Under the pieces are notes generated by a model, which did no database searches, had not been told where the DNA came from, and saw only the letters and a program-made list of their open reading frames with translations. Positions 51,865-60,109 of a stretch of DNA of 64,000 nt are shown here, one piece after another; position 1 is the stretch's first letter; every line of letters begins with the position of its first letter. Both the position numbers and the translations under genes were made by a program. The stretch lies in assembly GCF_030160235.1 (NCBI RefSeq), contig NZ_BSNY01000034.1:214748-278747 (forward strand). Reading direction: 5' to 3'. Origin of the DNA: Mesorhizobium huakuii (GTDB lineage Bacteria; Pseudomonadota; Alphaproteobacteria; Rhizobiales; Rhizobiaceae).

Positions 51865-52395
51865 ATGGGAACACTGTCACTCGAAGATTTTGTTGATGAC
51901 CAGCCTTGGGGAGACGACCTTCCGCTTCTGGAAGACATTCCCAGTGAAAATCCCATGCCGGGCGTGCGGATCCAGCGGCTGGTTACAAGAGGCGACAAGC
52001 GTGGCGAGCTTACGGTCCTCATGTCGGCACTGCTGGAGCCAATAGCCCCGCCGCCACATGTCTATCAGGTATCGGCCGAGGCGGGATCGATCAGGGCATG
52101 GGTCTATCACAAACGACAGTTCGACCGGCTCGCCTACACAAATGGCGACCTCAGGGCCGTACTCTACGATTTGCGCGAGGATAGCCCGACATACAAAAAG
52201 CTGGAGATCCTCGACGTCGGCGCGGCGAACAAGATCCTGCTGACGATTCCGCCCTATGTCGTTCACGGGATTCAGAATCGGGGCAAGAGCACCGCGACAT
52301 TCATCAACATGCCGACAGCCGTCTACGATCCCAAACATCCGGACAAATCACGAATCCCCTTCGATCATCCAGGCGTCCCTTACAAATTCGAATGA
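51865..52395 (+). CDS. RmlC-like cupin protein (dTDP-sugar 3,5-epimerase-like)
   Basis: A 176-residue cupin. The segment VYQVSAEAGSIRAWVYHKRQ followed by FDRLAYTNGDLRAVLYDLRE and ILLTIPPYVVHGIQNRGK corresponds to the substrate-binding barrel of dTDP-4-dehydrorhamnose 3,5-epimerase, and the closing MPTAVYDPKHPDKSRIPFD matches its C-terminus. True RmlC has a His-Asp pair and RGLHYQ motif; here the motif reads AWVYHKRQ, so it may be another sugar epimerase or isomerase. The ATG at 51865 has GGAGGG five bases upstream. It precedes a GT2 gene by one base, and the pair forms an operon. Confidence 0.75.
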   Translation: MGTLSLEDFVDDQPWGDDLPLLEDIPSENPMPGVRIQRLVTRGDKRGELTVLMSALLEPIAPPPHVYQVSAEAGSIRAWVYHKRQFDRLAYTNGDLRAVLYDLREDSPTYKKLEILDVGAANKILLTIPPYVVHGIQNRGKSTATFINMPTAVYDPKHPDKSRIPFDHPGVPYKFE

Positions 52396-52396
52396 C

Positions 52397-53698
52397 ATGA
52401 CCACGTTTTCCGTCATCATGGCCACCTACAATCGCGGCAGGCATATTCTTCCGTCGATACAATCGGTGCTGCGCCAAAGCTGCCGGGACTTCGAGCTGTT
52501 GGTGGTGGGCGATTGCTGCACGGACGATACCGCGGATGTTGTCCGGGCGCTCGCGTCTCCGCAAATCCGCTGGTTGAACCTGCCCGAGCGCGGCGGCAGC
52601 CAAGCCTTTCCCAACAATGCGGGCATGGAGATGTCGCGTGGGCAATACATTGCCTATCTCGGTCATGACGACATCTGGGCTCCGGACCATCTCCAGGCAC
52701 TGGCAGATCTTTTCGGGCACAACCCGCAGCCGGACTTTGTCGTGAGCGGCGCGATCTTTCACGGCCCCAGGGCAAGCAATTTTCGGTGGGTGACCGGCAT
52801 CTTCGACGAATCGGACACCGCTCTCAAGCACTTCTTCCCGCCTTCCAGTTTCGGTCACCGACGCGACGTCGCCGATCGAATTGGGAAATGGCGCCATCCC
52901 AAAGAGATCACGGCGCCCGTTGACGCGGATTTCCTTTTGCGGGCGGCAAGGTCCGGGATGAATTTCGTCTCGACACAGCGGGTCACTGTCCAGAAGTTCG
53001 CGGCCGGCCACCGCTACCTGAGTTACACGAGCCACACGTCGGACGAGCAGGAACGAATGGTCCGGCGAATGGCCCGGCCGGGATATAACGACTATCTGGC
53101 GTCCGAGCTGGCCAAGGCCAAGGCAGCCGGCGGTTACATGGTCGTCGTGCATCCGGACTACGAGCGCTATGAAAATGGTCAGGTTTCGGCTCAGAATGCG
53201 ATGGCCAAGGGCGTCGTCCGCCCGGATCTGCGCGACCTCAGGCAGCGCGAGGTCATCAAGCAGGACAACTCGCCGAAAGCGCTCGATTGGTTTCCGCACC
53301 AAGCGGGCGACGACTGGGTATTGTGGGTCGGCTGCAATCCACGCCCAAAGCTGCTCGTGCCGTTCAAATATGCCGGCAAGGCGCGGATTCGCCTGGACGT
53401 CCGGCACTCTCTGCGCGAGGCGCTGACCAAGCTCAAATTGTCCGTAAACGGCCAGCCGGCTGCGGCACGCCTTAGCAAGGTGCGCCAGGAGGGCGATCTG
53501 TGGAAAGCACAAGCGACGTTTGAAACGGCGCTGCGAAGGGACGATCCGACGATCCTGGAGCTTCACCTCACCAGATTGCAAAGACCCGCGGGACGCAACG
53601 GCATCGGCGTTGCCGACATAGAGGTGACCCCGCTGGGGTGGCAAAGCATTGTTGCAAAGGGCGCGCGGCTGCTCGCAAAGTTCCGTCCGGCCCGCTGA
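52397..53698 (+). CDS. Glycosyltransferase family 2 with C-terminal extension
   Basis: A 433-residue protein. Residues 1-230 are a GT-A domain: TTFSVIMATYNRGRHILPSI, LLVVGDCCTDDTADVVRAL, RGQYIAYLGHDDIWAPDHL with the HDD metal motif and FPPSSFGHRRDVAD. The last 170 residues (from about VVHPDYERY) look like an all-beta domain with repeated hydrophobic strands (ARIRLDVRHSLREAL, LKLSVNGQPAAAR), possibly carbohydrate-binding; I do not recognise it. The ATG at 52397 follows the RmlC-like stop by one base. It probably adds a sugar to a surface polysaccharide or glycolipid. Confidence 0.85.
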   Translation: MTTFSVIMATYNRGRHILPSIQSVLRQSCRDFELLVVGDCCTDDTADVVRALASPQIRWLNLPERGGSQAFPNNAGMEMSRGQYIAYLGHDDIWAPDHLQALADLFGHNPQPDFVVSGAIFHGPRASNFRWVTGIFDESDTALKHFFPPSSFGHRRDVADRIGKWRHPKEITAPVDADFLLRAARSGMNFVSTQRVTVQKFAAGHRYLSYTSHTSDEQERMVRRMARPGYNDYLASELAKAKAAGGYMVVVHPDYERYENGQVSAQNAMAKGVVRPDLRDLRQREVIKQDNSPKALDWFPHQAGDDWVLWVGCNPRPKLLVPFKYAGKARIRLDVRHSLREALTKLKLSVNGQPAAARLSKVRQEGDLWKAQATFETALRRDDPTILELHLTRLQRPAGRNGIGVADIEVTPLGWQSIVAKGARLLAKFRPAR

Positions 53699-53784
53699 TA
53701 CCTCTTGCCGGTTTTTCACCCTTCGTCCATAAGCGCGCCATCGCAAGACTTTCGCCGCGCGCGGTTTCCAGCCGCGTGATTGGC

Positions 53785-53809
53785 TCCAAAAAGTCTGCAA
53801 CTTTTTGGA
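53785..53809. repeat. Perfect 10-bp inverted repeat upstream of trpS
   Basis: TCCAAAAAGT (53785-53794) pairs with ACTTTTTGGA (53800-53809) around CTGCA. The same CCAAAAAGTnTGCA text is a recurrent Mesorhizobium intergenic palindrome in my recollection. It lies 40 bp before the trpS ATG and could also end transcription of the GT2 operon. Confidence 0.65.
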
Positions 53810-53849
53810 ATCATGCTTATACGGCCCTCCACAAGCCACGAGGAAACCC

Positions 53850-54917
53850 ATGTCCGCCTTCAAGCCACTCGTCTTCTCCGGCGTCCAGCCGACCGGCAAT
53901 CTGCATCTCGGCAACTATCTCGGCGCCATCAAGAAATTCGTCGCCCTGCAGGACACGTCCGATTGCATCTACTGCGTCGTCGACCTGCATTCGCTGACCG
54001 CGCAGCTCGTTTATGACGACCTCGCCGACCAGACGCGCTCGATCACCGCCGCCTTCCTTGCCTCCGGCATCGACCCGAAGAAGCACATCGTCTTCAACCA
54101 GTCGCGGGTGATGCAGCATGCCGAGCTCGCCTGGATCTTCAATTGCGTCGCGCGCATCGGCTGGATGAACAAGATGACGCAGTTCAAGGACAAGGCCGGC
54201 AAGGACCGCGAGAATGCCTCGCTGGGCCTGCTCGCCTATCCCTCGCTGATGGCTGCCGACATCCTGCTCTATCGCGCCACGCATGTGCCGGTGGGCGAGG
54301 ACCAGAAGCAGCATCTGGAGCTGACCCGCGACATCGCCCAGAAATTCAACAATGATTTTTCCGACCGCATCGCCCGGCTTGGCGTCGGCGTCGAGATGCA
54401 GGTCGGCGAGGAGACGGTGAACGGCTTCTTCCCGATCACCGAACCGGTGATCGGCGGCCCGGCGGCGCGCATCATGAGCCTGCGCGACGGGTCGAAGAAG
54501 ATGTCGAAGTCGGACCCGTCGGACCTGTCGCGCATCAACCTGACCGACGATGCCGACACCATCTCGAAGAAGATCCGCAAGGCCAAGACCGATCCCGAGG
54601 CCTTGCCGAGCGAAGTCGACGGGTTGGAAAGCCGGCCGGAAGCGGAAAACCTGGTCGGCATCTATGCCGGCCTGGCTGAAATGTCGAAGGCCGACGTGCT
54701 GAAGGAATTCGGCGGCCAGCAGTTTTCCGTGTTCAAGCCGGCGCTGGCCGACCTTGCGGTGGAGAAGCTGGCGCCGATCGCCGGCGAGATGCGCCGCATC
54801 GAAGGCGACCGCGCCTATGTCGACGCGGTGCTCAGGGACGGCGGCGAACGCGCCGGCGTGCTCGCCGAAGCGACGATGAAGACGGTGCGCGATATTGTCG
54901 GCCTGCTGCAGGGCTGA
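53850..54917 (+). CDS. trpS: Tryptophanyl-tRNA synthetase
   Basis: A 355-residue class I aminoacyl-tRNA synthetase that charges tRNA-Trp. The HIGH-type motif is [19 protein letters not shown] (about 10-28) and the KMSKS loop is [15 protein letters not shown] (about 214-228). [10 protein letters not shown] and [20 protein letters not shown] are conserved family segments. The ATG at 53850 has AGGAAA four bases upstream; a frame from 53805 would add residues across the repeat. It follows the GT2 gene and precedes a universal stress gene. Confidence 0.97.
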   Translation: MSAFKPLVFSGVQPTGNLHLGNYLGAIKKFVALQDTSDCIYCVVDLHSLTAQLVYDDLADQTRSITAAFLASGIDPKKHIVFNQSRVMQHAELAWIFNCVARIGWMNKMTQFKDKAGKDRENASLGLLAYPSLMAADILLYRATHVPVGEDQKQHLELTRDIAQKFNNDFSDRIARLGVGVEMQVGEETVNGFFPITEPVIGGPAARIMSLRDGSKKMSKSDPSDLSRINLTDDADTISKKIRKAKTDPEALPSEVDGLESRPEAENLVGIYAGLAEMSKADVLKEFGGQQFSVFKPALADLAVEKLAPIAGEMRRIEGDRAYVDAVLRDGGERAGVLAEATMKTVRDIVGLLQG

Positions 54918-54950
54918 TCCCTGTCGTCAGGACACCGCACCTACTGGCCG

Positions 54951-55017
54951 CAAGATATCTGGCCCCAGGATATCTGCCCAAGAGATACCGGCCCAGGAGC
55001 CGGCGGCTTGCCGCCGG
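54951..55017 (+). repeat. Degenerate tandem units and hairpin after trpS
   Basis: Four imperfect units of about 13-16 bp follow each other: CAAGATATCTGGCCC, CAGGATATCTGCC, CAAGAGATACCGGCC and CAGGAGCCGGCGG. The block ends in a 7-bp perfect hairpin, CCGGCGG (55000-55006) with CCGCCGG (55011-55017) and loop CTTG. It may end trpS transcription; no T-tract follows. Confidence 0.45.
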
Positions 55018-55065
55018 TCCGCTGCGGTGGCAGATTGCGGCCGCAATAGCACCGAGTAGATAGAC

Positions 55066-55557
55066 ATGGTCTCCAAACGCCTCAGCCGCGAAGCCGGTCA
55101 TCGCAGGAAATTCCTGACGATCATCGACGATACGCCCGAGTGCGAGCGCGCCGTCGCCTACGCCTCGAAGCGGGCGCAAAGCACCAACGGCACGCTGGTG
55201 CTGCTCTATGTCATCGTACCGGACGATTTCCAGCATTGGCTGGGCGTCGAGAAGATCATGCGCGAGGAGGCGAACGCCACGGCGCGCGCGGCTCTCGACG
55301 GCTACGCCAACAAGGTACGCCAGAAGCTCGGCATCGAGCCGGAGATGGTGGTGCGTGAAGGCAAGCCGACGGAAGAGATCCACAAACTGATCGAGGAAGA
55401 CCAGGACATCGCCATTCTGGTGCTGGCGGCCGGCGCCGGCAAGGAAGGTCCCGGGCCGCTGGTCGGTGCCGTGGCCGGCAAGGGCGCCGCCTTCCCCATT
55501 CCGGTCACGGTGGTGCCGCAGAATCTGTCGGACGAGGAGATCGACAGCCTCGCCTGA
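55066..55557 (+). CDS. Universal stress protein (UspA family)
   Basis: A 163-residue single-domain Usp protein. The N-terminal strand and helix read RKFLTIIDDTPECERAVAYASKRAQSTNG, then LVLLYVIVPDD. The C-terminal nucleotide-binding part is IAILVLAAGAGKEGPGPLVGAVAGKGA and IPVTVVPQNLSDEEI. The G-2x-G-9x-G(S/T) ATP-binding motif is present in altered form, so ATP binding is uncertain. Role in stress survival is generic. It is placed between trpS and the nfu gene, an order I associate with rhizobial genomes. Confidence 0.92.
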   Translation: MVSKRLSREAGHRRKFLTIIDDTPECERAVAYASKRAQSTNGTLVLLYVIVPDDFQHWLGVEKIMREEANATARAALDGYANKVRQKLGIEPEMVVREGKPTEEIHKLIEEDQDIAILVLAAGAGKEGPGPLVGAVAGKGAAFPIPVTVVPQNLSDEEIDSLA

Positions 55558-55702
55558 AGCCCGCCCGGGATTCTGTCCCCAGCCAGCAAAAACATTCCGG
55601 CAGCCAGCCGTTCGGGCGACGCGTTTCGCTTGAATGTCCAGCCGATAAGGCCTATTTAGAACTATTCCAAACTATCTGCCCGAAACGGGCACGGAGACGG
55701 CC

Positions 55703-56272
55703 ATGTTCATCCAGACCGAATCGACGCCCAATCCGGCGACGCTGAAATTCCTGCCTGGCAAGGAAGTGCTGCTGGAAGGCACCGCCGACTTCCGCGACGC
55801 CGACAGCGCGGCAACGGCCTCGCCGCTGGCCGGCCGGCTGTTCGAAATCCCCGGCGTCACCGGTGTCTTCTTCGGCTACGATTTCATCACCGTGACCAAG
55901 GACGGGCCCGACTGGCAGCACCTGAAGCCGGCGATCCTCGGCGCCATCATGGAGCATTTCATGTCCGGCGCGCCTGTCATGGCGAAAAGCGGGCCGGCCG
56001 CTGAGACCAGCCAGACCGGCGAGTTCTACGACAAGGCGGATGAGGAACTGGTCATCACCATCAAGGAACTGCTCGACACCAGGGTGCGCCCGGCGGTGGC
56101 CCAGGACGGCGGCGATATCACCTTCCGCGGCTTCGAGAACGGAACGGTGTTCCTGCATATGAAGGGCGCCTGCGCCGGCTGCCCGTCATCGACGGCGACG
56201 CTGAAGCACGGCATCCAGAACCTGCTGCGGCATTTCGTGCCTGAGGTGCAGCAGGTCGAACAGGTCGCCTGA
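55703..56272 (+). CDS. NifU-like Fe-S cluster carrier (Nfu) protein
   Basis: A 189-residue iron-sulfur cluster scaffold or carrier. The N-terminal Nfu_N domain begins MFIQTESTPNPATLKFLPGKEVL and contains VTGVFFGYDFITVTKDG. The C-terminal NifU domain has IKELLDTRVRPAVAQDGGDITFRGFENG and the cluster-binding CxxC in LHMKGACAGCPSSTATLKHGIQ. This matches the mitochondrial-type Nfu of alphaproteobacteria, used to mature [4Fe-4S] enzymes in general rather than nitrogenase specifically. A good intrinsic terminator lies 41 bp after the stop. Confidence 0.95.
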   Translation: MFIQTESTPNPATLKFLPGKEVLLEGTADFRDADSAATASPLAGRLFEIPGVTGVFFGYDFITVTKDGPDWQHLKPAILGAIMEHFMSGAPVMAKSGPAAETSQTGEFYDKADEELVITIKELLDTRVRPAVAQDGGDITFRGFENGTVFLHMKGACAGCPSSTATLKHGIQNLLRHFVPEVQQVEQVA

Positions 56273-56312
56273 CCTCCCCCGTTGCCAGCACAACCTCAAT
56301 CGTAAACAACAA

Positions 56313-56338
56313 AAAACCGGGCCGAACTGCCCGGTTTT
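56313..56338. terminator. Rho-independent terminator after the nfu gene
   Basis: AAAACCGGGC (56313-56322) pairs perfectly with GCCCGGTTTT (56329-56338) around a six-base loop, followed by CTGTTT. The A-tract on the left side lets it work in both directions between the convergent nfu and L,D-transpeptidase genes. A second small hairpin (GATCCC 56404-56409 with GGGATC 56414-56419) lies just beyond the transpeptidase stop. Confidence 0.85.
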
Positions 56339-56426
56339 CTGTTTGGGACGTCCGTTGTTGCCTAGACGGTCCGCGTACGAAACTTGTCTTCCCGTTTGAT
56401 CATGATCCCGCGAGGGATCCTGATCC

Positions 56427-57044
56427 TCACATCACGATGACCTTGGCGCCGACCGAGGCGCGGTCATAGAGATCGATGATGTCCTGGTTCATCAGCCTGA
56501 TGCAGCCGGACGACATCGCCTTGCCGATCGAATTCCATTCCGGGCTGCCGTGCAGGCGGTAGCCCATGTCGCCGCCCTTGTTGAAGAGATACATGGCGCG
56601 CGCGCCAAGCGGGTTCTTCAGGCCCGGTTCCATGCCATTGGCAAACTTCGCCAGTTCTGGCTGGCGCCTGATCATTTCGCGGGGCGGCGTCCAGGTCGGC
56701 CATTCGCGCTTCAGCGCGATATGGGCGGTGCCGTGCCACTCGAAGCCTTCGCGACCAACGCCGATGCCGTAGCGGATCGCGAGGCCGTCACCCTCGACGA
56801 AGTAGAGGAACTTGTTCTGCGTATCGACGATGATGGTGCCCGGCTTTTCCTTGGTGTCGTAGTTCACTTCCTGCCGGTGATACTGCCTCGGCACTTTTTC
56901 GATCGGGATGCGCGGCAGTTGGTAGCCAGCGTCGGTCACTGCGCCGTAGTCGTTGGAGAAGATCTGCCCGCCGATGGTGCTGCAGCCAGAGATGGCCGTG
57001 GACAGCGCCAAAGCGGCAATTATTGCAAGCGACTTCATGCGCAT
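56427..57044 (-). CDS. L,D-transpeptidase (YkuD) lipoprotein
   Basis: A 205-residue cell-wall cross-linking enzyme. A lipoprotein signal peptide (SLAIIAALALSTAISGCSTIGG) has the lipobox ISGC, so the mature protein is probably anchored by its cysteine near residue 22. The YkuD domain has GTIIVDTQNKFLYFVEGDG, YGIGVGREGFEWHG and the active site YRLHGSPEWNSIGKAMSSG followed by CIRLMNQDIIDL, with the catalytic cysteine and histidine both present. Two starts are possible (57044 and 57038); the longer was taken. It is divergent from cueR. Confidence 0.92.
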   Translation of the reverse strand: MRMKSLAIIAALALSTAISGCSTIGGQIFSNDYGAVTDAGYQLPRIPIEKVPRQYHRQEVNYDTKEKPGTIIVDTQNKFLYFVEGDGLAIRYGIGVGREGFEWHGTAHIALKREWPTWTPPREMIRRQPELAKFANGMEPGLKNPLGARAMYLFNKGGDMGYRLHGSPEWNSIGKAMSSGCIRLMNQDIIDLYDRASVGAKVIVM

Positions 57045-57270
57045 GAGATGATCCGGTGCCCTGCCCAAACGTCAGCGGCACGAGTCGACCGCTTTCTTGC
57101 CATCATTCATGCTGGCATTTGCTTTGCTTGCCAAGCGCACGATGCCTATATGCTGGGACTTACGTGCTGGTAAGCGTATCACTATGGCATTTCAGCAACA
57201 GCCTTCACCGGATTGTGAAGGAAATTCAATGGGCCTGACTCGCGGGCTCCGCAAAAACGAGGACAACGCC

Positions 57271-57693
57271 ATGAATGTCGGCGACGCCGCCCATCGTTCA
57301 GGCCTGCCGGCCAAGACCATCCGCTACTACGAGGAGATCGGTCTGATCGCGCCGGCGCGCGCCGCCAACGGCTACCGCGACTATTCCGGTGACGACATCC
57401 ATCGGCTGACCTTCCTGCGCCGCGCGCGCAACCTCGGCTTTTCCATCGACGATTGCCGCCAGTTGATGGCGCTCTACCAGGATCGCGGCCGCGCCAGCGC
57501 CGACGTGCGCGAGATCGCCGCCGCCCATGTCACGGCGATCGAGGAGAAGGTGCGCGAGTTGCAGTCGATGCGCTCGACCCTGCAGAAACTGATCCACGCC
57601 TGCCATGGCGATGAACGGCCGGATTGCCCGATCCTGGATGACATGGCAGGGGCCGCGGCGCCTGGCGGCAGGACCGTTTCGGCGAGACCATAG
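57271..57693 (+). CDS. cueR: Cu(I)-responsive transcriptional activator CueR
   Basis: A 140-residue MerR-family regulator that activates copper export genes. The N-terminal winged helix is MNVGDAAHRSGLPAKTIRYY, EEIGLIAPARAANGYRDYS. The C-terminal metal loop has C111 and C119 in ACHGDERPDCPIL, equivalent to C112 and C120 of E. coli CueR. A serine (S76) occupies the position of Ser77 that distinguishes monovalent-metal sensors (Cu, Ag, Au) from divalent ones. ATG 57271 has GAGGACAA upstream; longer in-frame starts at 57229 or 57097 lie before the conserved fold. Its predicted target is the copA promoter at 46089-46119. Confidence 0.93.
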   Translation: MNVGDAAHRSGLPAKTIRYYEEIGLIAPARAANGYRDYSGDDIHRLTFLRRARNLGFSIDDCRQLMALYQDRGRASADVREIAAAHVTAIEEKVRELQSMRSTLQKLIHACHGDERPDCPILDDMAGAAAPGGRTVSARP

Positions 57694-57843
57694 CTGACCC
57701 TGGCGGAGTGAGTTGGCTTTCCGTCAGGCACCGCAATGGGCGCCGTTGTTCGCCTTATGCCGGCCGGGACGGCGCGCCAGTAAATTAGACAATACTCATG
57801 GACTCATCGCCACAACGGCCGCATTCTCCCGTCGGGAGGGGGA

Positions 57844-58176
57844 GTGGACAAGTCTCGCTACGACAATCGTTCCGACCGCTGGCGAAGGCGTGCCAGGCGT
57901 CGTTGGCGCTGGCGTCCCTCGCGCAAAACCATCTGGTGGACATTGATTGCCGCGGCGATCGCCATCCTTGCCAGCCTGATCGCAGTCAAGGCCGGACCGC
58001 CTCTCGTGGGCTGCAACATCAAGGGCAACATCAGCTACAATACGGGCGAGCGCATCTATCACGTTCCCGGGCAGCAATATTACAACGAGACCCGGATCAG
58101 CCTGTGGAAGGGCGAACGCTGGTTCTGTTCGGAACAGGAAGCCCGGAAGGCTGGCTGGCGAAGATCAAGATTATGA
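57844..58176 (+). CDS. Small membrane-anchored protein with C-terminal 'sunset'-type domain
   Basis: A 110-residue protein. The N-terminus is strongly basic (WRRRARRRWRWRPSRK), then one membrane helix (TIWWTLIAAAIAILASLIAV), then an exported domain CNIKGNISYNTGERIYHVPG, QQYYNETRISLWKGERWFC, SEQEARKAGWRRS. That domain with YHxPGxxYY and WFCSExEAxxAGWR recurs at the ends of small and nuclease-type proteins in rhizobia and is, as I recall, the sunset domain; its function is unknown. Two cysteines probably form a disulfide. The start is GTG at 57844 with a GGAGGGGGA site. Confidence 0.75.
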   Translation: MDKSRYDNRSDRWRRRARRRWRWRPSRKTIWWTLIAAAIAILASLIAVKAGPPLVGCNIKGNISYNTGERIYHVPGQQYYNETRISLWKGERWFCSEQEARKAGWRRSRL

Positions 58177-58994
58177 GGACGTCCGGCCAGGTCCGATGGA
58201 ACCAGGGACTTCAGTCTTATTTGCGCGATTGCTAATATACATATAGGCTGATCGATGCGGGACAAACACACCCAAAAGCCCAGACCCGCAATGGCCGGTG
58301 CAGCCCCCCTTTAGACCCAAAGCCTGACTGCGCCGGCCATTCCGCCGGCCATATCCCCCACGCCATCCTTTATATGCCGACTAACTAAAGTAATGGAACG
58401 TCCAAAGGACATTTGTGGAACCTAAAAGGTCCCCTCGGACCTTTGCACACCAGCACACAAGACTTTAGTCCTGCCGCTCTCTAGTGAAGAACGCAAGTTG
58501 ATCACCACGACATAGGGCCACTCGGCAAGGATGAATACCAGACCGCCCTCAGCTGGATATTGCGCGATCGCGGTGGGCCTCATCGGGCTAGGCCGAGGCT
58601 TGCAGACCCTGCAGTCGGCCGGCATGGAGCGATTGCATATTTGACAGACCCGTCGTTCCGTGAGCGGTCGCGCCTTGGGTGCGCCGCTTGCCATGCCCTG
58701 TAGGAACGACCCGGCACGCTCGCAAGTCGGGGGGACGTGGGGTCGTGCCGGGTCGTTGCGGGTCAGGCTTTTGGGATCGTCTCCGCACTGCCTAAGCTAT
58801 ACGCGTATTAGCTACAGCTCAATTGAGACTGAAGTCCCGCCGACAGGCTGCCCAGTTGTAGAGAGCAGAACCCGCCCGTGCTGTTTCACGGGATGACTAT
58901 CCGACAGGGCCGATACACCCAAAAGAAGTCAGGATCGGTTCTTGAAGGCTTGATTTGATGGGCATACCGTCAGCTCAATGGGCTTGGTGACGCC
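58177..58994. other. 818-bp stretch without a convincing gene; start of the AT-richer accessory region
   Basis: No frame here has the look of a real protein. It contains the 13-base motif ATTGCTAATATAC at 58228-58240 (repeated at 59668-59680), a perfect 8-bp hairpin AAAGGTCC/GGACCTTT at 58425-58444, and a perfect 14-bp hairpin at 58705-58757. The minus-strand frame at 58422-58694 carries two CxxC pairs (CQICN, CRVC) but I could not support it as a gene. Confidence 0.5.
58705..58757. repeat. Perfect 14-bp inverted repeat
   Basis: AACGACCCGGCACG (58705-58718) pairs fully with CGTGCCGGGTCGTT (58744-58757), enclosing a G-rich 25-base loop. It is the strongest hairpin in the gene-free stretch. 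It could be an insertion-element scar, a terminator, or part of an RNA. Confidence 0.7.
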
Positions 58995-59162
58995 ATGTTG
59001 AACGACGACAAAGACAAGCAGTTTTGGGCTTTGGACCTGGACGCTCTGCGCAAGGCCTTCGGCACCTACGTTCAAGAGCACAAAACAACGGCTGCGGAGT
59101 GGGGGGAACACGCCAAGCGGTTCCTCGAAAAACAACGCATTCGTCAGCGCGAATCGAACTGA
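58995..59162 (+). CDS. Small hypothetical protein (55 residues)
   Basis: An open frame of 55 codons. The product starts MLNDDKDKQFWALDLDAL, continues RKAFGTYVQEHKTTAAEW and ends in a charged helix GEHAKRFLEKQRIRQRESN. It looks like a small soluble, mostly helical, charged protein of the kind found in mobile regions. Composition is protein-like and contrasts with the surrounding gene-free DNA. The ribosome-binding site (GGTGACGCC) is weak and I do not recognise the family. Confidence 0.4.
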   Translation: MLNDDKDKQFWALDLDALRKAFGTYVQEHKTTAAEWGEHAKRFLEKQRIRQRESN

Positions 59163-59583
59163 TTCCCAGCCGCAGGGCCGCACCGGTCCGCTGGATAGAT
59201 TCGACGTCCTTCCTACCGATTACCACTGATGCTGCCGCAAGACGATTGGCATTCGCTTCATCTCGCGGTCCGCTTCCCGTCTCGCCAGTTTCGTATCCAG
59301 CCGGCTCCTGGGCGTAGAGCTGTCTCGTGTGCCCCGAAGCATGGAGTGAATTGGCGTACAGCCATCCTTTGAATTTGCCGGGTCTGACGAGGACTTTGGA
59401 GTGGGTGAATTGACGCCGGCGACATCTCTCCGCCTTGGACGCTTCAAAAGCCGTATGCCACTCTTTCCCAAGTCGCCGGCATGTCGTCGGCATCCTTCAG
59501 GGTTGCCGCGCTGGCCCGGTTCGTCCCATTGAATGAAGACGACTTCCTTGGCGATTATGCACGTTCGCAAAATACATAATCAC

Positions 59584-59616
59584 CCACCACAAGGCGATTA
59601 TATCTTTGACGAACCC
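59584..59616. repeat. 33-bp direct repeat, copy 1
   Basis: Matches 60591-60623 at 29 of 33 positions; the first 18 bases, CCACCACAAGGCGATTAT, are identical. A shorter match, CCACAAGGCGA, is at 60157-60167. Confidence 0.75.
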
Positions 59617-59667
59617 GGTCATCGGTAGGAATGTATGCCTGACAGGCCGGCATACTGACAATTAGTC

Positions 59668-59680
59668 ATTGCTAATATAC
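59668..59680 (+). repeat. 13-bp direct repeat ATTGCTAATATAC (partner at 58228-58240)
   Basis: The two copies are identical over 13 bases and both are followed by a TATA stretch. This copy is 28 bp before the TTG start at 59709 and overlaps a possible -10 box (TATACT at 59676-59681). Confidence 0.5.
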
Positions 59681-59708
59681 TATACCCCTCAAAAGCGAGG
59701 GGGCATCA

Positions 59709-60095
59709 TTGAGACAGCCACGAGGATGGATTGCGCTGGCATGGCTTCTCTTGCCCGGCGACGCAGATGCCCACGATTGGTATACCGGCAAAAAAGATCC
59801 GGTTCTGCAATACGATTGCTGCGGCAACAAAGATTGCCATCTGATAGACTCTCGCGCCGTGAGGGAGACCAAAGACGGCTATTACATCCGCCTTCCCCGT
59901 CCTGCCTATCTGAATGAGCCACAAGAGTCGGAGTGGTTTATCCCCAAGGAGCGCGCCCAAGCCTCCCTTGATAACCACTACCATATCTGTGAGCGTTTAA
60001 TGACGTTCTATCGAACGATCATTCCCCATATGAAGTTCGAAGCCTACCAAAGATTCAGATGGACGTGTTTCTTCGTGCCTAAGGGCACGAGTTAA
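59709..60095 (+). CDS. Secreted protein of unknown function, HDWYTG-type
   Basis: A 128-residue protein starting at TTG with GAGGGGGC upstream. A signal peptide (GWIALAWLLLPGDADA) probably ends at ADA before HDWYTGKKDP. The mature protein has four cysteines (DCCGNKDCHLI and ICERL/WTCFF), an acidic-aromatic core YYIRLPRPAYLNEPQESEWF and ends TCFFVPKG. I have seen related short secreted proteins beginning HDWYTG with a CC-x(4)-C motif in rhizobial genomes, but their role is not known. It is the only convincing gene between the sunset-type gene and the transposase. Confidence 0.65.
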   Translation: MRQPRGWIALAWLLLPGDADAHDWYTGKKDPVLQYDCCGNKDCHLIDSRAVRETKDGYYIRLPRPAYLNEPQESEWFIPKERAQASLDNHYHICERLMTFYRTIIPHMKFEAYQRFRWTCFFVPKGTS

Positions 60096-60109
60096 TTTCG
60101 AGATGGGGC

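Larger units (their letters stand above)
59163..59708. other. 546-bp intergenic region, no gene seen
   Basis: Long minus-strand frames cross 58975-59570 but their sequence is Arg/Pro/Ser-rich and unlike a protein family I know. The region contains one copy of a 33-bp direct repeat (59584-59616) and, at its end, promoter-like CTGACA (59655-59660) and TATACT (59676-59681) before the TTG-initiated gene. Confidence 0.4.

Noticed and set aside
55703-56272. Assignment of the NifU-like gene to nitrogen fixation
   Set aside because: Domain order (Nfu_N plus C-terminal NifU domain) is that of general Fe-S carriers, and no nif genes are nearby.
58422-58694. Minus-strand frame with two CxxC pairs, possibly a small zinc protein
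   Set aside because: No ribosome-binding site, the rest is not protein-like, and hairpins cross it; the cysteine pattern alone is not enough.
58975-59570. Overlapping minus-strand frames of 116 and 172 codons
   Set aside because: Arg/Ser/Pro-rich composition, no motif, and a more protein-like short frame lies on the plus strand at 58995-59162.
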